64,000 nt of DNA. Source: Siderastrea radians (lineage: Eukaryota > Cnidaria > Anthozoa > Scleractinia > Rhizangiidae). The position numbers were made by a program, and so were the translations under genes. Location of the stretch: contig OZ024895.1 of assembly GCA_964017195.1 (NCBI GenBank), positions 28,202,875-28,266,874 of the forward strand. Direction: 5' to 3'. This document shows positions 45,501 to 57,500 of this stretch, piece by piece (position 1 is the first letter of the stretch; each line of letters begins with the position of its first letter). The notes below the pieces were generated by a model that saw only the letters and a list, made by a program, of their open reading frames with translations, ran no database searches and was not told the origin of the DNA.

Positions 45501-48500
45501 AAGAATATTTAAGCACTCTAGATCTACGAATATTTATTAGCAACATCAATAATAATTATTCCCATTACGTGCATTAGTTAGAAATCATGATTAATGCCAC
45601 AGAAATGAAATACAAATACACCACATTTTAATGGCAATTGCAAATTCAGACAGATGCTATTTATTATATCTACCATGAAATAAGCTAACCGTCATTAGAT
45701 AAAGGAACAAATTATAATGAATGCAGTTAATACTTACCAGCTTTGCCTGTGGTTCACAGAGCCACAGCTGCCCATCTTTGAGAAGAAATCTGCAAAGGAA
45801 AACAATCTCTGTCAATAACTGCCTCAGAATTCAGGCCATTCAGCTAATTTAAAATTCGTCCTCTACCAAAACAGATGTCACAAAGCATTTTACCACCAAA
45901 AAAAACATTCAACAAGCTGTACATGTTACATGTACATGTAGTGGCCTGCAGAGCAAGAATGAGACCACAACTACTTGATCATTTTCACAGCAGCCCAATA
46001 GGTCCAAGGAAATTACCACCAAGCCCCGTCCCCATCCCCTCCACAGATCTGGCATGGACACCCTACCTGAGAAAATTGAGCCTTTCCTGGACTTGATATG
46101 TGTGGTTATATCTTCCATCAATTTGTACTTCACTACGGTCGACATCTGGTTTACCTTCAAATGAGTAATGTCATTTTAGTTCACATGACTTTATGGCTTG
46201 GTACATGTACCGCTTAGGGTGGGAAAATAAAACAATAAAAATGATCACTAGTAGAATTACCTTGCCATTTCTTACGTAGTGAACAGGCATAATTATACCA
46301 CTTGAAATAACCACTCAGAATTGATTCAGATAACTGTACTTCTTAGGGGTAAAAATGGCCTTGAGCTGTGGCCACAAAATGTGATTTTGACACCTAACAG
46401 GGGTTTCTTTTAAAATTTCTGATAGGAATCCTATCTCTTTTATGCAGGAGTCCAACCCTTTATACCTGGCATGTTTTTGGATGGACTTTTAGGGGTTGTG
46501 CTTCTGGTTGTGGCACAACCACCACAACCAGCTCCTTTTTTAGGGGTTGTGCTTCAGGTTGGGGCACAACGACCACAACCGAGATGGCTGTAGAACACTA
46601 CACAGTGTATTTCACTGGGAGGGCAAAATAGACAGCTAGTAAGTATAATAAGAAAACCCTTTGTTTAAAGTGGGTAACACTAAATAGTGCACAGCAGTAA
46701 TAAACTTGTTTCACTCTAGCTGCACCACTTTTCTCCATTCTCAGAAATCAAATACACAGGCATTTCCAGTGCTTCCCTCTCTCTTAAATTATTCAAGGGA
46801 ACGTTGAAATTCATTGAATCTTACAACTCTTACAACTCCAACAACACTCACAACCCTCACAACTGCCAAAACCCTCACAACCCTCACAACCCTCACAACC
46901 TCCACAACCTTCACAACCTCACAACCCTCACAACCTCACAACCTCCACAACCCTCACAACCCTCACAACCCTCACAACCTCCACAACCTTCACAACCTCC
47001 ACAACCCTCACAACCTCCACAACCCTCACAATCCTCACAACCCCCACAACCCTCACAACCTCCACAACCTCCACAACCCTCACAACCTCCACAACCCTCA
47101 CAACCCTCACAACCTCCACAACCCCCACAACCCTCACAACCTCCACAACCTCCACAACCCTCACAACCTCCACAACCCTCACAACCCCCACAACCTCCAC
47201 AACCCCCACAACCCTCACAACCTCCACAACCCTCACAACTCCACAACCCTCACAACCCTCACAACCTCCACAACCCTCACAACCCTCACAACCTCCACAA
47301 CCCCCACAACCTCCACAACCCCCACAACCCTCACAACCTCCACAACCCTCACAACCTCCACAACCTCCACAAGCCTCACAACCTCCACAACCCTCACAAC
47401 CCTCACAACCCTCACAACCTCCACAACCTTCACAACCCTCACAACCCTCACAACCTCCACAACCCTCACAACCCTCACAACCCTCACAACCTCCACAACC
47501 CTCACAACCTCCACAACCTTCACAACCCTCACAACCCTCACAACCTCCACAACCCTCACAACCTCCACAACTTCCACAACCCTCACAACCTCCACAACCC
47601 TCACAACCTCCACAACCCTCACAACCTCCACAACCCTCACAACCTCCACAACCCTCACAACCCTCACAACCTCCACAACCCTCACAACTCCCACAACCCT
47701 CACAACCTCCACAACCCTCACAACCTCCACAACCCTCACAACCTCCACAACCCTCACAATCTCCACAACCCTCACAACCTCCACAACCCTCGCAACTCCC
47801 ACAACCCTCACAACCTTCACAACTCCCACAAGCCTCACAACTCCCACAACCCTCACAACTCCCACAACCCTCACAACCGTCACAACTCCCACAACCCTCA
47901 CAACTCCCACAACCCTCACAACCTCCACAACCCTCACAACCTCCACAACCCTCACAACCTCCACAACCCTCACAACTCCTACAACCCTCACAACCTCCAC
48001 AACCCTCACAACCCTCACAACCTCCACAACCCTCACAACTCCGACAACCTTCACAACCCTCACAACTCCCACTACCATGAAAACTACCTTGACAGCCACG
48101 TATGGCCATATGCAACAACCACAAAAGCACGTATCTAACACAAGCAACTTAAAAGTTTGTTTAAACGTGGTGACATTTACCTCATATACCCGCATTTTGT
48201 CCTGTTATTTAAGACTGATAACACTCTCGAATGCCAAGGATCTTTTTATTTTGTAATATACCTTTCTTACACAATAAATATACACTTATTTTAACCTATT
48301 CTCTTAAAGGTTTTACAATTCAACAGGTTATTGCTGGAAAACAATATTGAAAATATGAAAAATCTGTACGTTGAATGTCGGCTCTTGCATGCTCCCGGTT
48401 TTAAATGTTAATAGTCTCAGACTAATGCGGTAAGTAGCACCACAGAGACATCTCTGAAAAATCGTACTAATTAACTAACTGTTAATTTTAAACCATTTGA

Positions 48501-51500
48501 GGTACATGCAGTTGAACAATGTTATATTGTCAACACCAACAACTCATAAACAAAACAGTTCTCCCATATATAATTTAATTGGCAAAGATGTCGACAACAT
48601 GAGTAAGCATACCGTTTTCTGATACTGCATTGAGATTTGACCATCACCTTTTAACGCAAATTTGTATTTACGTAATAGTGCGAACCAGCAATTATACAAA
48701 TGTATGTGAAATTGCAAAGCTGAAAAGGTGTGACTGTAAATTTTTTTTAAGAATAAAAAAAATGCTGTTATTGTTAGCAGCTGATTTCAATGACTTTGCC
48801 TTAATTTATGTTATAAGAACAATTAATATTCCATTAGTTACTTTTTTACATTGTAAAATTAAATTTTGATGCTTATTAAATATGGGCAGCTTTGCTTTGA
48901 TGATTAATTGCACAATATGACACGTTTAATTTTAGGGACATTAAAATTAATATGAGAGTTTTTGTCATTTGAATTGCCTTGTTGTTAAAGTCTCACACTA
49001 ATTAGGTTTTAAGCAAAGACACTTGGCACGATAGCTGTCAATTAGCTGAGCTTGCTCATGTGTACAGTTTGACAAGGAAAACTTGTCATGGAATTGCCTT
49101 TGTGTAAAAATTCTGTGTCTTGGTGCAAAACCATTCAAATGAAGTTGAGTTTGATTTTCCTTTAAATAAACCTGTGAGTATAACACTTGAAATACGTAGG
49201 GCTGACTATGAGCACGGCAAGATTGAAGCAGGCAAGCTATAAATGCTGCAACTGTAAGTAGCTAGATAGGCAGGATCAGAGCATTTTCATCACTTTTAGT
49301 GGAAGAAAAACGAAATTTAAGTACATACACACAAAAATGAGTTCAAGACCATTTATAGTAGTTGCATTGGTACACTAAGTCTTGAACTTAGCATTGCAAC
49401 TAAGTAAGCAATCTCACTTGCTAATTTCCTTTTATCTCTGCTTTGAAGAGTCCTAGTCACTTAATCCCAGTTGTATTTGGATGCATGTTTTAGATTAATC
49501 TGAGAGAAGACGAATTTTGATTGTGTGTTGAAATTTTAATCTACTTTTAACACTTCAAGATTGATTTGTAAGGCGCCTTAGGACTTTATGATCAAGGTGC
49601 TATTGTAGCTTTTTTTCACAATGATAAAGCATTATTGTATTTTATAAAAAAATGTGTGTTACTCACGGGTTTATTTAAAGGAAAATCAAACTCAACTTTA
49701 TTTGAATGGTTTTGTACCAAGACACAGAATTTTTACTCAAAGGCAATTCCATGACAAGTTTTCCTTGTCAAGCTGTACACATGAGCAAGCTCAGCTAATT
49801 GACAGCTATTGTGCCAAGTGTCTTAATTTGCTCAAAACCTAATTAGTGTGAGACTTTTACAACAAGGCGATATTCAAATGACAAAAACTCTCTTATTTAA
49901 TGTCGGTCAGTATGAAACACGGACTGCGGACTGCGGACTGTGGACTGTGGACTGCGGACTGCGGACCGGACTGGGTATAAAACACGGACTGAGTATAAAA
50001 TGCGTACTGAGTTAAAAAATTGCTGTACTGACCAATAAATATCAGAAAATGCTACTTTTTCAGTTTTCTCCAGTGCTTTGAGTAGGGTGTCTTTTATTTA
50101 CAGTATTTCGTTCAATAATTTAAAATATGGCTTCGAAAATTCTGAAAATTACTTCCAAATCAGACAACAACAAGGAACTTTGAATTTAAAGGAGGGAGAT
50201 TAGGTTTAAACACAGTTTTTGTACAGAGAGGTTGAGAGTGGGATTGTCACACGGCTTAGGTAAGATAAATTACCCATTTAAGCTTGGGAGTTCTGGAGTT
50301 GCATGTTGAAATCAGCTAGAGTACTTTTGAAGCCGACAGCGACTTGCTTACCTGATGTCACGCAACATAGAAACATTTCTGGAAACCCGACGAATGGTCA
50401 CAAATTAAATTTGTCAACTTCGCCTTACCTCTTCCCTTTTCAAGAAGAACAAAAATCTAAACAAAGCCGTAGAATTATTAAATCTGCTGAAGGCAGTTTG
50501 TCCCCGGCCATTTAAGCGGTTTCTGAGTTGAACACTATTAAAACAAATGGAGCCGCGGACTAGTCGGACTGAGTATAAAATGCCGACTGAATTTAAATCA
50601 ACAAGTGCAAAATTGGCTCTTGGAGTGTGAAATTAATGGAATCAAGAAACTAAATGTTTATGCGCAGACAAAATTTTATTCTCTCCAAAGAGCTGATCCA
50701 GATGAAACTTTCATGGTTCTTTCCTGACTGGTTTCTTATCCATTTTGTACTTTTGGTCATGATTAAACTGAAGTCACGAAATAAAAAATATAATATACAT
50801 TTAAACGACGTTCTTAATTTTGAAATTCAGTTTAAATAGGAAAACCAAAGACGTGGCTGGAAAGTCACCTCCAAAGTAGAAGTGCTAAATGTTAGCGATT
50901 TTTATTGCACAGTTGAAATTATGTAGTTCCACGTACTTTGAATTTGCAACGTTTACGTTTGTTAGCGTTCCACTCAGACCTGCTTATTAAAAGCTTAAAC
51001 GGCCGGGAAAGCAAGATTTGGTCTTCGACAACTCAAAAGCGCTGGAGAAAACTGAAAAAGTAGCATTTTCTGATATTTTATTGGTCAGTACAGCAATTTT
51101 TAAACTCAGTCCGCATTTTATATTCAGTCCGTGTTTTATACCCAGTCCGCGCTTTATACCCAGTCCGGTCCGCAGTCCGCAGTCCGTGTTTTATACTGAC
51201 CGTATTTAATGTCCCTAAAATTAAACGTGTCATATTGTGCAATTAATCATCAAAGCAAAGCTGCCCATATTTAATAAGCATCAAAATTTAATTTTACAAT
51301 GTTAAAAGGTATTAATGGAATATTAATTGTTCTTATAACATAAATTAAGGCAAAGTCATTGAAATCAGCTGCTAACAATAGCAGCATTTTTTTATTCTTA
51401 AAAAAATAACAGTCACACCTTTTCAGCTTTGCAATTTCACATACATTTGTATAATTGCTGGTTCGCACTATTACGTAAATACAAATTTGCGTGAAAAAGT

Positions 51501-54500
51501 GATGGTCAAATCTCAATGCAGTATCTCAGAAAACGGTATGCTTACTCATGTTGTCAACATCTTTGGCAATTAAATTATATATGGGAGAACTGTTTTGTTT
51601 ATGAGTTGTTGGTGTTGACAATATAACATTGTTCAACTGTATGTACCTCAAATGGTTTAAAATTAACAGTTAGTTAATTAGTACGATTTTTCAGAGATGT
51701 CTCTGTGGTGCTACTTACCGCATTAGTCTAAGACTATTAACATTTAAAACCAAAACAAGAGCCAACATTCAACATACAGATTTTTCATATTTTCAAATGT
51801 TTTCTAGCAATAACCTGTTGAATTGTAACACCTTTAAGAGAATAGGTTAAAATAAGGGTATATTTATTGTGTAAGAAAGGTGTAACAAAATAAAAAGATC
51901 CTTGACATTCAAGAGTGTTATCATATGCAGTCTTTAATAACAGGACAAAACGTGGGTATATGAGGTAAATGTCACCATGTTTACACAAACTTTTAAGTTG
52001 CTTGTGTTAGATACGTGCTACTATGGTTGCTGCATATATGGGCATATGTGGCTGTCAAGGTAGTTTTCACAGTTGTGGGAGTTGTGAGGGTTGTGGCAGT
52101 TGTGAAGGATGTGAGGGTTGTGGGAGTTGTGAGTGTTGTGGAGGTTGTGAGGGTTGTGGGAGCTGTGAAGGTTGTGAGGGTTGTGGGAGCTGTGAAGGTT
52201 GTGAGGGTTGTGGAGGTTGTGGAGGTAGTGAGGGTTGTGGGAGTTGTGAAGGTTGTGGAGGTTGTGAAGGTTGTGAGGGTTGTGAAGGTTGTGAGAGTTC
52301 TGAAGGTTGTGAGGGTTGTGGGAGTTGTGAAGGTTGTGAAGGTTGTGGGGGTTGTGAAGGTTGTGGGGGTTGTGAAGGTTGTGAGGGTTTTGAAGGTTGT
52401 GAGAGTTGTGAAGGTTGTGAGGGTTGTGGGGGTTGTGAAGGTTGTGGGGGTTGTGAAGGTTGTGAGGGTTGTGGGGGTTGTGAAGGTTGTGAAGGTTGTG
52501 GGGGTTGTGAAGGTTGTGAGGGTTGTGGGAGTTGTGAAGGTTGTGAAGGTTGTGGGGGTTGTGAAGGTTGTGGGGGTTGTGAAGGTTGTGAGGGTTGTGA
52601 AGGTTGTGAGAGTTGTGAAGGTTGTGAGGGTTGTGGGAATTGTGAAGGTGTTGGAGGTTGTGAGGGTTGTGGGAGTTGTGAAGGTTGTGGAGGTTGTGAA
52701 GGTTGTGGAGGTTGTGAAGGTTGTGAGGGTTGTGGGAGTTGTGAAGGTTGTGAGGGTTGTGGGAGTTGTGGGGGTTGTGAGGGTTGTGGGAGTTGTGAGG
52801 GTTGTGAGGGTTGTGACGTGGGAGTTGTGAGGGTTGTGAGGGTTGTGGGAGTTGTGAAGGTTGTGAGGGTTGTGGAGGGTGTGAGGGTTGTGAAGGTTGT
52901 GGGAGTTGTGAAGGTTGTGAGGGTTGTGGAGGTTGTGAGGGTTGTGGGAGTTGTGTCAGGGTTGTGGAGGTTGTGAGGGTTGTGGAGGTTGTGAGGGTTG
53001 TGGAGGTTGTGAGGGTTGTGAAGGTTGTGCAGGTTGTGAGGGTTGTGAGGGTTGTGGGAGTTGTGAAGGTTGTGAGGGTTGTGAGGGTTGTGGGAGTTGT
53101 GAAGGTTGTGAGGGTTGTGGAGGTTGTGAGGGTTGTGGAGGTTGTGAGGGTTGTGGAGGTTGTGAGGGTTGTGGGAGTTGTGAGGGTTGTGGAGGTTGTG
53201 AGGGTTGTGGAGGTTGTGAGGGTTGTGAAGGTTGTGAGGGTTGTGGAGGTTGTGAGGGTTGTGGAGGTTGTGAGGGTTGTGGAGGTTGTGAGGGTTGTGA
53301 AGGTTGTGAGGGTTGTGAAGGTTGTGAGGGTTGTGGAGGTTGTGAGGGTTGTGGAGGTTGTGAGGGTTGTGGGAGTTGTGAGGGTTGTGGAGGTTGTGAG
53401 GGTTGTGGAGGTTGTGAGGGTTGTGGAGGTTGTGAGGGTTGTGGAAGTTGTGAAGGTTGTGAGGGTTGTGGAGGTTGTGAGGGTCGTGGAGGTTGTGAGG
53501 TTGTGGAGGTTGTGAGGGTTGTGGAGGTTGTGAGGGTTGTGGAGGTTGTGGGAGTTGTGAGGGTTGTGGGTGTATGGAAATCGGTCTTTGCACTGGATAC
53601 TTACGGGACGCAGCCTCTTTTAATTTATTGTTAGTTAAAATGTATAGATTTCTTTGTGCAGGGAAAAGTGATGCCACATCTTTGTATTTGCCCTCAAAGA
53701 GGCAAAAAAGTACGCTGTCTGATTAGTTCTACAGCCATAGAGGGTAACAACACGCTGCTTGTGGCTGTTATGCCACAACCAGAAACACAACTCCTAAAAA
53801 CTTGCTGGTTGTGGTCGTTATGCCCCAACCTAAAGCACAACCCCTAAAAAAGGAGCTGGTTGTGGTGGTTGTGCCACAACCAGAAGCACAACCCCTAAAA
53901 GTCCATCCAAAAACGTGCCACATTTGCAAATTAACCCTTCTCCAAGGCTCAGGTGGGGGGGGGGGGGGTACTCCCTTTATTGGGCTATACAAGGGGGCTC
54001 CGTCCAAAATGGGTGCCTGTTTTTGCATGTGTAGTATACTTAAGGGTAGGAAAATTTACTGTTTTACATGGACATGTAGTATGTTAAACAGTTGCTAAAA
54101 TACACGTAAAGTGAAAGAGGTAACAGCTACATGTCAGACTGAGCTTTGAAAATGTTTCCAAAATTTTGGTAGAAATTGCAATGAAAAAAAAACGTCAAAT
54201 CCAGGGATGATCTGTGTTTTTGGCTTATTTTAGAGGTAAAAAAGAGGTGCAGTTTCTGTTCCAGGTAAATAAAAGGGGTACCATTTTAGCACTTTTGTTA
54301 CCCCTGCATCCTGTGTCTCTGACCATAGAAATCCTAAAAGATGCGAAATAATTTATGGCAAGCATCCAATGCAAACGTGCCACAATCGACCAAATGTCCT
54401 GTTTGAGCAATTTAGAATCTATAACGCAACTTACTTTAAAAGGAAATATCGGTTGGCCGTAAAATGTAGCCTGCGTAGCAAGCGTTTCCGTCGGGCTTTC

Positions 54501-57500
54501 CGCAGGTTTGAAGCATTTTTCGCTTTTGAACGCGAGAAAATTGGGGCAAGCGCAAAAAAGTACGAAAAGGGGGAGGCGAAGGGAGGAAAGGAAACGCTTG
54601 CCCGCAAACCCCATGATTTTGAAAAACCTGTTCATCCATGAACGGAGTTTTCTGATTGGCACAGCATGGTAGTGATAAATCCATCAGTCAAATCAAGTAT
54701 GTTCATTTGAGCGTGACCCGCATGAACACAACAAACTGGTTACTTTCCTTGTCTTGTCTTGTATGACTTTCCCACACCAATAGACTATCACTATTTTTAC
54801 CTGACGTACTTTTCCAGTTGGTAAATCATCGTTGTTCAGGTTTGACTCAAGAATTTCATTTTTGTCCTGATCCAGCGGCAGATCTCAAAGACTTCCGACA
54901 GCGAGGAATCTACACGAACATTCTTCAAACAAGGGCTGTTGCCTGATGGAGTTTGGAGCAGACTTTGGAGCAGCCGTTTACACAAGTTGATAGACTGCTT
55001 TGGCAGAGTTTGGGAAACAGCAGACTCGCTACCTATCGCATTCCGAATAACTTCAAATAATGCCCCTAAATTCCGACTTTTCGAACGCAAGAATTGCACA
55101 GGCACACAGTCCAAAAATAACTTCAAGTTTTGAACAACTTCCACTCCAACCGCTCTACAAAGATTTAGTCCAGTCAATCTATGAAATTTTGTAGGGGAAG
55201 ATCAAACTAACTGCAACAGAATTTGTTTTACTATTCTAAGGTTGAAAGTAGCTAGTTAAACAACCTACTAAAAGTTCCCCAAAATTCGTATAGTGGAACA
55301 TGGTTAAAATTAGCTTTGAAAATGGCTTGCTTTTACCACAGGGTACCCAAGCCAAGTAAACTAGGAAATTTGTTAGAATTAAGTTCAGTTTGGATTTTTT
55401 GCAGTGTTTTCCTTTTGTTTTTGTCTTTTTGTCTTTTTGTAATGATTTTTGTAATGATTAAACATCAGGAAAAACATGTAGGTCACCATGTTTGTCTTAA
55501 TATTTATTATGTTTTATTTATTTCTATATCACTTTTTGACAATTTTGCAGACTTGGGTACCCTGTGGTAAATGTTCAAAATATTTAATACAAAATTTCGA
55601 GATGTTCCATTGCAGGAACTTTGGGGAACTTTAAGTATGTTACTTAGGTCACTTCTCTCTTTCAACTAAGGTTGAAATAAATTCTGTTGCAATTAGTTTG
55701 ATGTTAAAGCATAGATTGACTGGACTAATTAGCAAGAATTGTTCCATAAGAATCCTTTTCCGAAGAAACTAAACCTGATTTTCCAGGTTGAGATAAAGTT
55801 CAAAATTTAACTGTGAAATTACGACAAATCCTAAAGTGATCGCTTGGAGTTTGTTTTGATTTTGATGGAAGTAAATATGTATCATCCAGTGATCTATTAT
55901 TGGTAACTGATACTTCATTCACAAGCTGTCACGCCATGAATTTATCCAACTGCGAAAGTGTCAAACGGGCGTTTTTCAAAATCATGGGGTCTGCGGGCAA
56001 GCGTTTCCTTTTCTCACCTCCCCTCCCCCTCCCCGCTCCTTCCATCAGTGCACATTGCACTCGCCCCAATTTTCGTTCCTCGAACGGGTGGAAAAACCTA
56101 CGGAAACGCTTGCTTCGCAGGCTAGTAAAATATATCTAGAAGTAATTTCTGAGAGAAAAAATACGAGCCTTTACCTACATTATTAACAGGCTTGTTCCTA
56201 ACAGCCGGCAGCCGGCAGAATTAACCGGCTACTTGGGTCGTTTGTGCCAGCTACTCTTGTGATATATATGTATATATATATACTTCTTGAACTTGAATAG
56301 AATAAATTTGTAGAGCGCTCAACTCTTAGAGGAGCAGTTATAATAATGATCAAAAGTAGAAAGATTTCAATTCATCGTTTTATTGCGACAACGCTGTTTC
56401 GCGTGATCAAAGGACGACCACACTCATCAGGCAATATCAACGAATATATATATATACTCATCAGGCAATATATATATATATTTTCAAAACAATTATTTGT
56501 TCCTTTACTGGCGCAGATATATGAAAATGAAACTTACTTCCCATTGCAGTTTATTGACTTAAAAATAATCTGGTTGGCAGAGAGAGACACGATTATTAGT
56601 TCATTAAGTTGAGTTCTGGGAATTAGATGTACAGAAGACACGAGTTTACACAAATAAAATTGAAAAGTTACGCTTACTTTTGGAACTGACATTATTGGAA
56701 ATTTGTGCTCAGAATCAAGGAAATTCTGTTTCTGGGGACTTAAAATTTAAAAAATTCCTGGGGGGCATGCCCCCAGACCCCCCTAGAAGGGATCGCCTTC
56801 GACGCTTGATAATCACTATCCGGCTACTTAGAAATTTTAGCCAGCTACTTGAAAAGTTGTGGACAACCTTGTATTAATAAATTTGATCTACTCCAAATGC
56901 CGCCATGTTTGTTTGTAATCAAGTGGTTACAAATTTTGATGTCAAGAAGACCCTGGGAATGAGGTCGTACCAAATATGGAATAAAGTGCACTTCAAACAA
57001 AGCTCGCTGAAGCCCAATATTTATGACAGACGGGACTAATAAGTTTTAGTCTGAGACTCATTGTTTTTCATGGGGTGAGTCTCAGTGACTCACTAATGAC
57101 AAATTGTAACAAAATGACTGCCATTTCGATAATAATAAAGAGAAAGGGTTGGAACCTTGGGGCGGAGCCTCCCCATACCAAACTTTGATGAGTAACCCCC
57201 CCCACCCCGGGGGCCCAAGGGGCATAATATGCATAAATGTGCAGGGCTCGAAATAGAAAAAGATATAGCCTGCCAATTTTTTTTATTTTTGGCAGGCCAT
57301 ACAAATTTTGACATGCCATTTATTTTTATGAACTGCCACCTAATGAAATTTTTGCCATTGATGAAATCAGTGGTCGTGAAGAAATGTCAAAATTCGACTA
57401 TGCATACTGACGAATCCGTCAATTTGTATTGGGCTAACTAAATGCGTGTCCTTCTCAAAATGCTCCACAACGTCCTCGACAACTTTGATCTTGAGGGCCA

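Larger units (their letters stand above)
46467..53920. mobile_element. Fold-back element 1: 7.45-kb palindrome with minisatellite arms
   Basis: Outer ends GGATGGACTTTTAGGGGTTG (left) and its complement (right) are followed inward by about 150-180 bases that do not match, then the 9-bp arrays (C-rich left, G-rich right). Next come about 865 bp of matched unique arm (48075-48943 with 51202-52069) and a further 250 bp of inner arm (48944-49190 with 49651-49904). The loop is about 460 bp. Mirror-image open frames in the arms (48630-48869 with 51271-51516; 48998-49186 with 49654-49842) translate almost identically, confirming the inversion. No transposase found. Lies wholly in the w10-w11 intron. 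Confidence 0.85.

Noticed and set aside
46067..46145. A missing exon between w10 and w11 in the 11.9-kb intron
   Set aside because: w10 ends with G and w11 begins AT, giving an in-phase join consistent with human; no exon-like match to USP9X was found between them.
46804..48256. Overlapping open frames of 320-480 codons on both strands
   Set aside because: They are translations of the 9-bp array, whose period is a multiple of three; low-complexity products such as (HNPHNL)n and (GCEGCG)n, no gene signals.
52015..53677. Open frames of up to 536 codons on both strands
   Set aside because: Same artefact from the right-arm array.
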